The notes under the pieces are model-generated. The model saw nothing but the letters and a program-made list of their open reading frames with translations. It did not search any database and was not told the DNA's origin. Position numbers and translations under genes: made by a program. This document shows, one piece after another, positions 46,771 to 55,951 of a stretch of DNA of 64,000 bases. The stretch lies in assembly GCA_016124895.1 (NCBI GenBank), contig WGMU01000005.1, forward strand, positions 1 to 64,000, written 5' to 3'. How positions within the stretch are numbered: position 1 is the first letter of the stretch; every line of letters starts with the position of its first letter. The DNA is from a bacterium (GTDB lineage Bacteria; Planctomycetota; Planctomycetia; Planctomycetales; Planctomycetaceae).

Positions 46771-47679
46771 TCACTGTTTCCGCAGCAGCATCCAGAACAG
46801 GTCTTCGGACGGGTATGGCAGCGTCAGTCGATCTGGAATGACTGCCGCAACTGCATTCACGGCTTTTGCGACAAACGAATCGCTCGCCTTGTGACGCAGT
46901 AATGACTTCGCGTGTCCAGCGTTGATCGCCTTTGACGGAATGCCCTGAGCGACGGGCTTGAAACCGAAGTCGGCAAACAGCGTTGCCACGGTCTGCGGCG
47001 AGAACCACTGCAGCACACTCGGTGGGCTGTATTCGTGCCAGGTTGCTCCAAACAGCCGCGCCGTCAAGCTGCGCACGTTCCAGGTTTCGATCAGACAGTG
47101 ACCACCCGGTTTGACGAGTGAGCTGACGCGTTCGGCAGCAACTCGCGGCGTCAGAAAGTGCCCCATCACCTGAATCATGGACACAAGGTCGAAGCGTTCC
47201 CTCGTCTGAAACTCTTCCAGCGTTCCCGTGTGGATACTCAGTCCGAGCTGCCGGCCGACGCTGGCAATGGCATCGTTTGGTTCGAGCCCCTGCCCCGTCC
47301 AACCGCCATCGATCAGTCCCTGAAGCACGAATCCGGCCGCCGCACCGACATCAAGCGCCGTACCGGGTTCAACGTATTTCGCGAGTCGTAGTGCATAGCG
47401 GAGTCCGTGCTTTCTCAGCAGAGCCGACTCGCTGACGTAGTCCGAGTATCCTGCCCCACCACCGAAGAAGTAGGCGTCGCTGTAGACGCGGTCGACGTGT
47501 CCTGTCGCGTCTTCCGGTCGAGCAAATCGATGGCCGCACGCGCGACAGTCGCGAATCGCGATCGCGTGTTTGTGGAACGCGATCTGCGATTTCGCGCCGC
47601 ACAGCGGGCACCCGTCTTCGACTTCGACCGCGGTGCAGACAGCCGCAGTGGCGAGAGGAGGAATCAGCGTTGCTGGCAT
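46771..47679 (-). CDS. SAM-dependent methyltransferase with N-terminal zinc ribbon
   Basis: A 302-residue protein. Residues about 19-50 contain two Cys pairs (CPLC and CRAC) likely to form a zinc ribbon. A class I methyltransferase fold follows with the SAM motif ALDVGAAAGFVLQGL at about 109-123. A DLVSMIQVMGHFLTP segment fits motif IV, and VKPGGHCLIETWN follows it. This domain pair is common in polysaccharide clusters, where the enzyme methylates sugars or related intermediates. It lies between two GT-C glycosyltransferase genes. Confidence 0.88.
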   Translation of the reverse strand: MPATLIPPLATAAVCTAVEVEDGCPLCGAKSQIAFHKHAIAIRDCRACGHRFARPEDATGHVDRVYSDAYFFGGGAGYSDYVSESALLRKHGLRYALRLAKYVEPGTALDVGAAAGFVLQGLIDGGWTGQGLEPNDAIASVGRQLGLSIHTGTLEEFQTRERFDLVSMIQVMGHFLTPRVAAERVSSLVKPGGHCLIETWNVRSLTARLFGATWHEYSPPSVLQWFSPQTVATLFADFGFKPVAQGIPSKAINAGHAKSLLRHKASDSFVAKAVNAVAAVIPDRLTLPYPSEDLFWMLLRKQ

Positions 47680-47747
47680 TTGAGTTTCCAGTCACCTTCG
47701 CGGCGGAAGAGATCGCAGAGGAAGTGAAGCGGGCATTCCATCAGACG

Positions 47748-49514
47748 TTACGAGTGTGCGTCATTGCGTGGCGGTTTGACGGATGGGATGCCTGCCCGCA
47801 TGGAATGCTTCTGTGTTTCAAGAGGCTGTCGCCAGCCTGTCGCCGCCTGTCCATGGCTGACTTTCCGATAGAGGTAGCGAGGAAACTGACCGCCACCGAA
47901 CCAGCGGCGCGTCACCTGCCGTACACCGGCAAAGCGATTTCCGTAGTCGTGGACCAGTTCCCAGCCGACATCGAGCGTGTCCCAGACGGGCGTCTGCTGC
48001 AGTTCCCCATTCGTCAGCACGAACAGCGGATCCGCCTCGTGGATCCAGACGCGGAATGGTGTCAGTCCGGCCTCAACCTGCTGAGCCCGGCCACGTTGTC
48101 GGGCCACATCTTCCAGCGCGACCATCGAAGGTGCCCTGCTCAATGGACGTCCCGTCAATGCGACCGGAGCGTTGCCGTACTCGGCCCACGCCACCAAGCC
48201 ATCGATTGCTGACAGCTCGTGCTGAAAATCGGCAACCACCAATCGTGAGTCCGAGACGGGCAGATACTCGGCCGGGTCAAAGAAATTGGTCGCCAGTTGC
48301 GCGGCGACAAGCAGTCCGGCCGTGCAGACTCCGCGCGTGGCGTCGGCCACTCGCAGCCATCTCAGGCACAGATGACAGAACAGAGCTCCTGCTGCGACCA
48401 ACGGCAGAAACAGCGGAATCGGATGATGACTGAAGCGCTGGGCAACGAGCACGTTCATGGCCGAGACAGCCAGAACGATGACTCCAAGTAAGCGTCCGAG
48501 ACCGCGTGGAGTCGTGTTCCGAGCCAGATGACGCAGACTGACGGCCGCCGCAACACAGAACACGGCAATAAATGGCACAAAGTGATTATTCGCCGAGCCG
48601 GCTGCCATCATCGTGAACGCGGAAACACACAGTGAAGCGACTGCCAGCCAGGCCAGCGGAGTGATCCGCCGCTCAGCAAGCCAGCTCTGCCGCAGATAAA
48701 AAAGCGTCATCAATGCGAGGAACGGAACAAAGTCGATCAGCACGAACACGGTTCGCGAGGCGGCACTCGCAACACTGCGATCCCATGATCCAGGCATGAC
48801 CAGCGTTGTGTCGAAAAAGCCAGGTCCCAGCCAGTGGCCCAGAACGAAGTACAGCACCGGTCCGCCGGTCAGAATTCCTGCTACGATCGCCTTCCGCGAA
48901 AGCTGATTGGTTCGGAACAGCAGGGCGTAGAGAACGGCGCAGCCGAAGAACAACGCGCCATGCTGCTTCGTCCAGAACGCCAGCGTAAAGCAGACCAGCC
49001 AGGCGACGTCGTGCCAGCGCCGCGTTCCGCAGGCCAGAAATGCGAAGCCCGACATCAGCCACAGCAGCAGCAGCGAGTCTGGAAGCGCGACCGTCAGGCT
49101 CGCGTCCATGATGCGATAGCTCGAAAAGAACAGTGCGCCGGCAACACAACCTGCGGTCAGCGACCGGGATTCTCGCCACGCCATCCAGCAGCAGATCAGA
49201 CCTGACAGAGCAGCACACAGTGATGAGAGCAGACGCGGTCCCGCAAAGCTGTCACCGAAGAGAGAATAAAACGGCGCGGCCAGATAGTAGTACAGCGGCA
49301 TGTACGACAACGGAATGAAGTCGGCAGTCGGTCGCTGATAAATCGCCTCGCCGCGACAGACCCGCTGAATATGCTGCAGAACGTCGCCCTCCATCGGCTC
49401 CAGAAAGCCGGGATAGCGAACATGGCTGACCGCCAGAAAGGCAAACAGTCCGCCACTGGCCAGCAGAGCCAGTGCAGCGGGGACCGAACCCAATCGACTG
49501 CGCTGATCGTTCAC
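47748..49514 (-). CDS. GT-C type membrane glycosyltransferase
   Basis: A 588-residue polytopic protein with about 11-12 membrane helices. The first extracytoplasmic loop (VRYPGFLEPMEGDVLQHIQR, then PTADFIPLSYMPLYYY) resembles the acidic catalytic loop of GT39/GT83-like enzymes. A shorter soluble C-terminal domain follows. The start appears to be GTG 49514 with a weak GGGG ribosome site. It is predicted to use a polyprenyl-phosphate-linked sugar. The acceptor is unknown. It sits in the minus-strand glycan cluster after the deacetylase gene. Confidence 0.82.
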   Translation of the reverse strand: MNDQRSRLGSVPAALALLASGGLFAFLAVSHVRYPGFLEPMEGDVLQHIQRVCRGEAIYQRPTADFIPLSYMPLYYYLAAPFYSLFGDSFAGPRLLSSLCAALSGLICCWMAWRESRSLTAGCVAGALFFSSYRIMDASLTVALPDSLLLLWLMSGFAFLACGTRRWHDVAWLVCFTLAFWTKQHGALFFGCAVLYALLFRTNQLSRKAIVAGILTGGPVLYFVLGHWLGPGFFDTTLVMPGSWDRSVASAASRTVFVLIDFVPFLALMTLFYLRQSWLAERRITPLAWLAVASLCVSAFTMMAAGSANNHFVPFIAVFCVAAAVSLRHLARNTTPRGLGRLLGVIVLAVSAMNVLVAQRFSHHPIPLFLPLVAAGALFCHLCLRWLRVADATRGVCTAGLLVAAQLATNFFDPAEYLPVSDSRLVVADFQHELSAIDGLVAWAEYGNAPVALTGRPLSRAPSMVALEDVARQRGRAQQVEAGLTPFRVWIHEADPLFVLTNGELQQTPVWDTLDVGWELVHDYGNRFAGVRQVTRRWFGGGQFPRYLYRKVSHGQAATGWRQPLETQKHSMRAGIPSVKPPRNDAHS

Positions 49515-49584
49515 GTGATGCCCCGCTTTGTTCTGCCCTGGTCGGTCAAGATTTTCTGAAATCAGTAGGACGTCGGTTTATCGC

Positions 49585-50556
49585 CTAGGCGTGTGCGAGT
49601 TCGTTCGCGGAATTCCGTCGATCCGAGACTGCGGACACATGCTGCGCGTGCTCGCGCATCGGGCCGACCTGATAGTGCTTCATCATCAGATCGATCACCC
49701 GACCGACGAGTTCGACTTTGCGACGCGATTCAATCCGCATCGCCGGGAAGAAGCCAAGTTCCGAATCATCATCGCAGCCCAGAAAGTCCAGCGGGTGCAG
49801 CAGCAATGATGGAGCGACTCCGGTCAATCGGCACATCATCAGCGCCGTCCGCCAGTAGGTCATCGCGAGACCGCGCGAGAACTGATCCAGATACAACAGA
49901 TAGCTGACGTGAATCGGCACTTTGAACAGCGGCATCGTCGTGACGGGAATCTCCAGCAGCGGACCTTCGTCGAGCGGCCAGTAGTACGGCTTCAGTGGCC
50001 GGAAGCCCTCCTGCATCGTTCCGAACAGCTTGCTGCGTTCCTTCTTTTCCTCGGGATCGAGCTTTGCCGTCATGAAGTAGTACATCCGGGCCAGCGGCCC
50101 GAGGAATGTCGGAAAGGTCGAACAGTCGTACTCGTACCCGCGCCGCTTGAGCACGGTCAGCACGTCCGGCGAAAGGCTGAAGCCGGGACCGCGGAAGCCG
50201 ATAGGGGTCTCGCCCGTCGCGACCTGCAGAGCTTCCTCTGTGCGGGCAAACTCTTCGTCGATCTGCTCCAGCGAATACAGATGCAGCCACGGTTCGTGAT
50301 GAAACGAGTGATTGCCAACCTCGTGACCGTTTTCCGGGATCAGTCGCAGCGCGTCATGGTTGCGTTCGAGTGCCGCGTCCTGTCCGACGACAAAGACCGT
50401 GATCTTCAGATCCCGCTCGGCCAGAAAGTCGATAAACCGCGGCACGACAGTATCGAGATACGACGGGAACGATTCCCAGCCGGCATCGCCGTGAGTCTTC
50501 ATGTAGGACCATTTGTTGTCGAGATCGAGCGAAAGACTGGCGATGGGATGGGGCAT
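49585..50556 (-). CDS. Polysaccharide deacetylase (NodB-homology)
   Basis: This 323-residue protein has the NodB-type fold: SLSLDLDNKWSY near the start (Asp residues of motif 1), the metal-binding GNHSFHHEPWLH (motif 2) and GFRGPGFSLSPDVL (motif 3, with the catalytic Arg). The start at 50556 (MPHPIASLSLD) is chosen because sequence upstream of it is a low-complexity repeat that would add meaningless residues. There is no signal peptide, so it probably acts on a cytoplasmic or lipid-linked glycan precursor. It is flanked by the FAD oxidoreductase and GT-C genes. Confidence 0.9.
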   Translation of the reverse strand: MPHPIASLSLDLDNKWSYMKTHGDAGWESFPSYLDTVVPRFIDFLAERDLKITVFVVGQDAALERNHDALRLIPENGHEVGNHSFHHEPWLHLYSLEQIDEEFARTEEALQVATGETPIGFRGPGFSLSPDVLTVLKRRGYEYDCSTFPTFLGPLARMYYFMTAKLDPEEKKERSKLFGTMQEGFRPLKPYYWPLDEGPLLEIPVTTMPLFKVPIHVSYLLYLDQFSRGLAMTYWRTALMMCRLTGVAPSLLLHPLDFLGCDDDSELGFFPAMRIESRRKVELVGRVIDLMMKHYQVGPMREHAQHVSAVSDRRNSANELAHA

Positions 50557-50568
50557 AAGAAGCACCAG

Positions 50569-50691
50569 AATGCGGAATGCGGAGTTCAGAATGCGAAATG
50601 AAACCGTGTTGCTGCCGGCTCTCATCAGGAAGCCTACTGCCTACTGCCTACTGCCACCTCGGCCCTCATGCCTCGACCCTCGGCCCTCTCC
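50569..50691. repeat. Low-complexity tandem repeats
   Basis: Segment 50569-50600 repeats an AATGCGGAATGCGGAGTTCA-type unit. Segment 50633-50655 is a near-perfect tandem array of CTACTGCC. Segment 50658-50691 repeats CTCGGCCCTC-type units. The last two encode the C-terminal tail and the stop codon of the FAD oxidoreductase. Confidence 0.75.
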
Positions 50692-51989
50692 ACCATCAGC
50701 ATCCTGACGGCGTCTTCGGCCAGCTTGACGGTCTCATTGACGTTCAACGTGCCGTTGACGATGTGAGCAGAATTGATCGCGTAAACGCCGGGCAGCGACG
50801 TCTTCATAGGTGGCAGGTTTTCCGAGTAGTTCAGCGTCGAGAGTGAGACGACGTTGCGGACGCGGGAGATGCGGAAGTCGAGAACGTCGGCGCGACGAAA
50901 GTGCGGATACATTTTCTCTAGCGCCACAACGAAGCGTTCCTGAATCGACTCGTCGGATTCCTCAAACAACGGGTCGTCAGGACTGACGTACTTCGGCAGG
51001 TAGACAAGGCTGTTCCCGTCGAATTCCTCGCGATCGACCAGCGTTGACATCTCGATGACGGCCGTGAACGGCACCCAGTCGTCGGTGATATTCGTCACAT
51101 AAAACTGCGCCAGCGGCTGCTTCAGCAGGACCGACGCACAGACGATCCCCTGATACTGCAGGCCGTTGTGCCGCGAGTGTTCGTCGTCGCTGAGGTCCTC
51201 GCAAAGCTTTGAGATGACGGGCGAGGGCGTCGTCAGGATCACGCGGTCAAAGGCGTCATAGCGTCCGTTGTCAGTCTCAACGAGTGGCGTGCCATCGACG
51301 GTCACGGCGACGTCCTGAGTCGCCTCGCTCGTGCGCACGTCGACGCCGAGTTCGATCAGCCGTTCGGTCCAGCGAGCGAGGATCTTCGCGTAACCGCCGC
51401 GAACATAACCAAACATCTCTTTCTTCAAACCGGTACGCCGCGCGGCGTACATGCGAGCGATCGTGGCCCAGATAAACGCCGCCGATGTCTTCGTGTAGTT
51501 CTCGCCAAGTTTCGCTCGCAGCAGCGGCAGCCAGATCTTTTCAAATGTCCGGCGGCCGGACAGCTTGCGAAGCCAGTCGGCGACAGGTGTCTGTTCGAGC
51601 TTCTTCCAGTCGGTCAGCTTCGACGCGTAGAAGATCGTCGCCCCCAGACGGAACTTGTCGATCAGACTCAGCGGCGGGAACTTCAGAAACTCGACGTTGT
51701 TCGACATCGAGTAGAGTTGCCCGTCGGTGAAGAACCCCGTCTTCGTTTCGACCCAGTTCATGTCGTCGTCGAGCCCCAGTTCACCGAGCACCTTCCTCCA
51801 GTGCATGTCAGACAGCAGCGTGACGTGGTAGTGGCGATCCCAGGTGACGTGACCAAGCTGCCACGCATCAGCCAGGCCGCCGAGATGCGGCGCGGCTTCG
51901 AGCAGCGTGACCTGGTCTCCAGCTTCGGCCAGGCGATGCGCCAGCGTCATACCGAGGATGCCGCCGCCAATGATTCCGTAATGAGTCAT
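50634..51989 (-). CDS. NAD(P)/FAD-dependent oxidoreductase (UGM/protoporphyrinogen-oxidase-like)
   Basis: A 451-residue flavoprotein with the Rossmann motif GIIGGGILGMTLAHRLAEAG (5-24) and LLEAAPHLGGLADAW, and a C-terminal FAD contact in LPGVYAINSAHIVNGTLNVN. The pattern is that of amine-oxidase/UDP-galactopyranose-mutase-like flavoproteins found in polysaccharide clusters. The last 18 or so residues (ERAEGRGMRAEVAVGSRQ) are encoded by tandem repeats, which also supply the stop codon, so the native C-terminus probably ended near residue 433. Possible role: redox or ring-contraction step on a nucleotide sugar or lipid-linked sugar. Confidence 0.85.
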   Translation of the reverse strand: MTHYGIIGGGILGMTLAHRLAEAGDQVTLLEAAPHLGGLADAWQLGHVTWDRHYHVTLLSDMHWRKVLGELGLDDDMNWVETKTGFFTDGQLYSMSNNVEFLKFPPLSLIDKFRLGATIFYASKLTDWKKLEQTPVADWLRKLSGRRTFEKIWLPLLRAKLGENYTKTSAAFIWATIARMYAARRTGLKKEMFGYVRGGYAKILARWTERLIELGVDVRTSEATQDVAVTVDGTPLVETDNGRYDAFDRVILTTPSPVISKLCEDLSDDEHSRHNGLQYQGIVCASVLLKQPLAQFYVTNITDDWVPFTAVIEMSTLVDREEFDGNSLVYLPKYVSPDDPLFEESDESIQERFVVALEKMYPHFRRADVLDFRISRVRNVVSLSTLNYSENLPPMKTSLPGVYAINSAHIVNGTLNVNETVKLAEDAVRMLMVERAEGRGMRAEVAVGSRQ

Positions 51990-52129
51990 GTGTTTTCTGT
52001 CGCTGAGGCCGAAGCCGTCTGGTGATTACTGATTTGACAAGTCAAAGAACCGGCGGCCTCGTCAGTGGCGTGTGTCTGTGAAAGCTGATTTCCTGAACGG
52101 TCTGTGAGACGTGAAACCGGTCGTATAAT

Positions 52130-53299
52130 TCAACCGGTGGATAAGCTGACCTGCGGACCGGGCTGGACGGCGGACGCGTCTTCCTGATGCTGACCTCTGG
52201 CGATTTCGATCTGCCGACGCAGTGCCTGGCAGTAGTTCGCGATCGAATGGTGCTGCTCGACGTACCGACGACCGTTCTCGCTAAGTCGAGTTCGCAGTTC
52301 GTCATCGCGCAGAATGCTGACGATCCGATCGGCGAGCGCTTCGACGTTGTCATTCTCGACGAGCAGACCAGTGACGCCGTCGGTAATGATCTCGGGAATT
52401 CCTCCGACGGGAGTCGCGACGACCGGCGTGCCGCACGCTTGAGCTTCCAGGATGGTGAGCGGCATCCCTTCCGTATGTGAGGGCAGCAGCAGCATGTCGG
52501 CCGCACGCAGCAACTCCGCACAGTCATGGCGAAAGCCGGAAAACCTGACACGGTCGTCGACCTTCAATTCGCGAGCCAGATCTCGCAACTGCGACTCAAA
52601 CCCCTTGTCATGCGGCCGTTCCTCTCCGGCCAGCAGAAGCTGCGTGTCTAGGTCACGCAACGCGGGAGTCGCGACGGCCTGAATGGCGCTGATCTGTCCC
52701 TTCAGCGGCGAGAGATTCGCCAGCATCAGCAGCAGAGGCTTGCCTTCGGAACAGCCGGATAACTCACGCGGTTTGCCGGTGCCTGGCGAGTAACCAGTGA
52801 GGTCGACCGGGTTGGGAATCGTCGTAGTTCGCAGCGGCAGGCTGCTCGCCTCCTGCAACTTCTGCTCAAGGTAACCGGCACAGGAAACAATCAGATCCGG
52901 CGGATTGCGAAATGCCCAGTCAATCGAGTTCAAATCGGCTTCGCTGTGGATATGAACCACTCGAACGGCCCCCGAAGCCGCAAGTCCACGCGACAGCGCG
53001 CCATAAACAATGGGACTGTGGACGTGGACCACGGCATCCCGTCGCAGTCTGCGCCAGAAAAACACGTTGCCGTAAAGCGCCTTCCACGGGCGCGAACTCA
53101 GCGCACATTCCAGCGGCCAGGTGTCAGCATCGAGGCCGAAGGCGGCGCGGGCCGTCTGCAGTGCCGCCCCCTGGCTGGGAAACCACAGCCTGTTCTTCAG
53201 TCCCGAACTGGTCAGCTCCCTGGCGATCTCCATCGCGACCCGGGCCGCTCCTCCGACAAGCGGAGAAAGCAGGACGTGGTGGTACATTGAAAGCCTCAT
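52130..53299 (-). CDS. Glycosyltransferase family 4 protein
   Basis: A 389-residue GT-B fold enzyme. The N-terminal domain has GGAARVAMEIAREL, and the C-terminal domain has ANLSPLKGQISAIQA, RVRFSGFRHD and the retaining-GT E-x7-E motif in HTEGMPLTILEAQACGTPVVAT. The start was set at ATG 53299; a TTG three codons earlier is possible, and neither has a strong ribosome site. It would add a sugar from a nucleotide donor to the growing glycan in the cytoplasm. It is followed by the oxidoreductase gene after about 140 bp. Confidence 0.92.
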   Translation of the reverse strand: MRLSMYHHVLLSPLVGGAARVAMEIARELTSSGLKNRLWFPSQGAALQTARAAFGLDADTWPLECALSSRPWKALYGNVFFWRRLRRDAVVHVHSPIVYGALSRGLAASGAVRVVHIHSEADLNSIDWAFRNPPDLIVSCAGYLEQKLQEASSLPLRTTTIPNPVDLTGYSPGTGKPRELSGCSEGKPLLLMLANLSPLKGQISAIQAVATPALRDLDTQLLLAGEERPHDKGFESQLRDLARELKVDDRVRFSGFRHDCAELLRAADMLLLPSHTEGMPLTILEAQACGTPVVATPVGGIPEIITDGVTGLLVENDNVEALADRIVSILRDDELRTRLSENGRRYVEQHHSIANYCQALRRQIEIARGQHQEDASAVQPGPQVSLSTG

Positions 53300-53340
53300 G
53301 ATTCTCAACCGCCATTCGAGTGCCTGCTGAAGGAATCCGT

Positions 53341-54003
53341 TCAGCAGCTCACCACTGCGTCAGGAAGAGTGCGACGGAGTTCCGACACGTTCTGGAGTTC
53401 GACGACTTCGCTGTTACTGACCGCGTATTGGAGTTCGCAGGCCGGGCACTTCAGCCTCGGGAAGTTCGCTTCGATGCCGGACGGGAATTTGACGATGAGC
53501 TGGCCGCAGCGGCAGACACATCCGACGGAGCGGGCTGGCGATCCGAGGACCAGATGAAAGTCGGGAACGGACTTCGTCACCACCGAGCCCATGCCGACCA
53601 TGGCAAATCGTCCGATCGTCAGGTCGTTTCCGATCGTTGCACCGGCGCCGATCGTCGCGCCTTCGCGGACAAGCGTCGGCAGAGTGTGCTCGTCCGGGTC
53701 AGATGAACGCAGTTGTTTGATGTCCGGCGTCGTTGCGCGCGGGAAACGATCGTTCGTGAAGATCGTTCCGGCACTGATCATCACGCCGTCTTCGATCGTT
53801 ACGGCATTGCAGACGTAGACCATCGCGTTGATTTTGACACGGTGACCGATCTTCACTCCGTAGGCGATGTACGTCTTCTCGCCGATGATGCACTCGTCGC
53901 CGATTTCGACATCGTGGCGAATGTGGACGTTGTCCCAGATCGACGTCTCGCGGCCGATCTGAACATTGCTTTCAAGAATCACCGTCGGATGGATGCGTGG
54001 CAT
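53341..54003 (-). CDS. Hexapeptide-repeat acyltransferase with zinc-ribbon tail
   Basis: The 220-residue protein starts with left-handed beta-helix hexapeptide units (IHPTVILESNVQIGRETSIW, then VEIGDECIIGEKTYIAYGVK) and the loop typical of acetyltransferases modifying UDP-sugars (WbbJ/FdtC type). After residue 160 it leaves the beta-helix and has CVCRCG followed about 30 residues later by CPAC, which looks like an added zinc ribbon. It probably O- or N-acetylates a sugar nucleotide. It lies 41 bp before the GT4 gene on the same strand. The ribosome site is weak. Confidence 0.88.
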   Translation of the reverse strand: MPRIHPTVILESNVQIGRETSIWDNVHIRHDVEIGDECIIGEKTYIAYGVKIGHRVKINAMVYVCNAVTIEDGVMISAGTIFTNDRFPRATTPDIKQLRSSDPDEHTLPTLVREGATIGAGATIGNDLTIGRFAMVGMGSVVTKSVPDFHLVLGSPARSVGCVCRCGQLIVKFPSGIEANFPRLKCPACELQYAVSNSEVVELQNVSELRRTLPDAVVSC

Positions 54004-54267
54004 AGCGTGCTCGCTGTACTGGCCCGTGAAGAGACGGAATGACGCCAGTGTTGTTTAGTGCGAGTCAGCGCGTCGCGAGGCAGGAATCAGTGTGCGAGTG
54101 CCGTTCGACCGCGGCGATCGCGGGGGCTGTACCGGTTCTGCGGACACAAGCGATTGACCGGCGTCGAGCGATCTGAAATTGCCTGCTGGTGGCCACTGGC
54201 TCGGCCAGCGAAGCAGAGACCTCAGCACTGGCAAAACCACTGGAACACTCTGGTTCGGGTAGAATGC

Positions 54268-54705
54268 CTACTCGGCGCCGGACGTTCCGAAGACCCAGCG
54301 GCGGCAGAGCTGGAAGTTCAGCAGGTAACCAGCGGCGACCCCCGCGACGGCGCTCAACAGAACGTGCTCACGGAAGAGAAGTACGTTCGCGGCCAGCAGC
54401 AGTGACGTCGACCAGTTAATGGTCGCGCCCAGACTGCAGCTCACGACGAAGCGCCAGAACTGCAGCAGCAGCGAGCCGTCGGCAGCGTCACGAAACGTGA
54501 TCGCTCGGTTGCAGCCGAAGTTCCAGATCATCGCGATGCCAATCCCGGCAGCGCGGGCGACAGCAAAACCCGTCAGGGGCAGCAGCAGACTCAGCGTGCC
54601 GAGATCGACGGCCATGCCGCTGGCTCCGACGATTCCGAACAGGAAGAAGCGTTTGAGGTCGGCGTAACTGCTGCTCTTGCGGCGGTGGAACGAAAGGATG
54701 CTCAC
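54268..54705 (-). CDS. GtrA-family membrane protein
   Basis: This 145-residue protein has four membrane helices and family motifs: FFLFGIVGASGMAVDLGTLS at the first helix, NFGCNRAITFRD in the loop and LLNFQLCRRWVFG at the end. GtrA proteins are thought to flip or present polyprenyl-phosphate-linked sugars for GT-C enzymes such as those downstream. The start is GTG 54705; an ATG is not available nearby. It is the first gene of the minus-strand glycan cluster, 264 bp from the acyltransferase. That gap holds no recognisable gene. Confidence 0.88.
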   Translation of the reverse strand: MSILSFHRRKSSSYADLKRFFLFGIVGASGMAVDLGTLSLLLPLTGFAVARAAGIGIAMIWNFGCNRAITFRDAADGSLLLQFWRFVVSCSLGATINWSTSLLLAANVLLFREHVLLSAVAGVAAGYLLNFQLCRRWVFGTSGAE

Positions 54706-54864
54706 GGTTCGCTCGATGTTTCAGCCAGCGGTGCGGAATTCCGCGTCTGATACCCGAGCGGCGAATCTGTTGCGCGGCTCGACGCATTTGAATGGTCGCC
54801 TTCGATCACTCTCGCGCCGGTTTTTCCACTCGTTCCAGTTTTTCAGGACACTCAGCGGGCCAGA

Positions 54865-55848
54865 TCAGCGCACGCGTGCGACGATACTGGCGGCAACCTG
54901 CTCGGGAGATTCGGTTCCGGTCAACTCGATCTCGTGGCACTCTTCGAGATTGCGGAACCAGGTGTGCTGCCGCTTGGCGAACTGCCGGGTTCGGGTTTGA
55001 ATCACGTCCACCATCTCGGCGACCTGCTGCTCGCTGAGATCGCCCCCGCCAGCGGCTTCGAGCGACTCGATGACTTCCTTGTAACCAAGTCCCTGCCTGG
55101 CGGTCCGGCCAATTGGCTGCTCGGCCGACAGCAGTCGCTGGACTTCATCGACCAGCCCCTGCTCCATCATCAGCTCGACACGCCTATTGATCCTCTCATG
55201 CAGCCAGTCACGCGGTGGCGAGAGCCAGTAGACATGCGGCGGTCGTTCGTGCGAGGGCAGCGGTTCCTGTTTCTGCTGCTCGCTGAGCGGTTTGCCGGTC
55301 AGCTCGAAAACCTCGATCGCTCGAATCAGACGCCGGTGGTCGTTCGGGTGCAGTCGCAGCATCGCATCCGGGTCAACAGCTTCGAGTTGTCGCATCAGCC
55401 AGTAGTGGTCGCCTCTGGTTGCGGCTTCGTCGGCGAGTTTCTGCAGTCGGCCGCGAATCGCCGGATCGGCCGGCGGTCCCTCGAACACACCGCGCAGAAT
55501 ACTGCGAAGATATAACCCGGTTCCGCCGACAAAGACCGGCCGTGCTCCACGGTCGAGAATGCCCTCGCAGGCCGCGCGGGCCGCAGCGATGTAGTCAGCC
55601 ACACTGAATTCTTCGTGTGGCTCGGCAAGATCGATCAGGTGATGAGGGACGCGCTGCTGCAGTGCCGTAGAAGGCTTCGCTGTGCCGACATCCATGCTGC
55701 GGTAAATGCACATTGAATCGAGCGACAGAATCTCGATGGGTGCGAGCTGTTCGGCCAGCGCGAGCGTCACCTCCGTTTTGCCGACGGCTGTCGGGCCGGC
55801 CAGAAAGAGGCACTGGCGGAGAACGTCAGACGGAATCTGCTGCTTCAT
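54865..55848 (-). CDS. miaA: tRNA dimethylallyltransferase MiaA
   Basis: A 327-residue enzyme that prenylates A37 of tRNAs reading UNN codons. The P-loop GPTAVGKT is at residues 18-25, followed by SLDSMCIYRSMDVGTAKP (the substrate Asp), VGGTGLYLRSIL, and QTRTRQFAKRQHTWFRN in the tRNA-binding part. ATG 55848 is preferred: it has TGGAG 9 bp upstream and gives the usual length, whereas earlier in-frame ATGs (55893, 56091) lack ribosome sites and overlap the upstream YqgE gene. It is possibly cotranscribed with YqgE. Confidence 0.95.
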   Translation of the reverse strand: MKQQIPSDVLRQCLFLAGPTAVGKTEVTLALAEQLAPIEILSLDSMCIYRSMDVGTAKPSTALQQRVPHHLIDLAEPHEEFSVADYIAAARAACEGILDRGARPVFVGGTGLYLRSILRGVFEGPPADPAIRGRLQKLADEAATRGDHYWLMRQLEAVDPDAMLRLHPNDHRRLIRAIEVFELTGKPLSEQQKQEPLPSHERPPHVYWLSPPRDWLHERINRRVELMMEQGLVDEVQRLLSAEQPIGRTARQGLGYKEVIESLEAAGGGDLSEQQVAEMVDVIQTRTRQFAKRQHTWFRNLEECHEIELTGTESPEQVAASIVARVR

Positions 55849-55951
55849 CAGATAAGGCTCCAGTTGTCGTCGCGATGCTGCCTCCTGCGGCATCGTCGAT
55901 GCACTGAAGCAGTGGTCAATGCCCTGACAGGTGAGTTTGACCTGGGCGGAG

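Noticed and set aside
50569-50691. CRISPR-like array
   Set aside because: The repeat units are 8-10 bp, tandem and without spacers.
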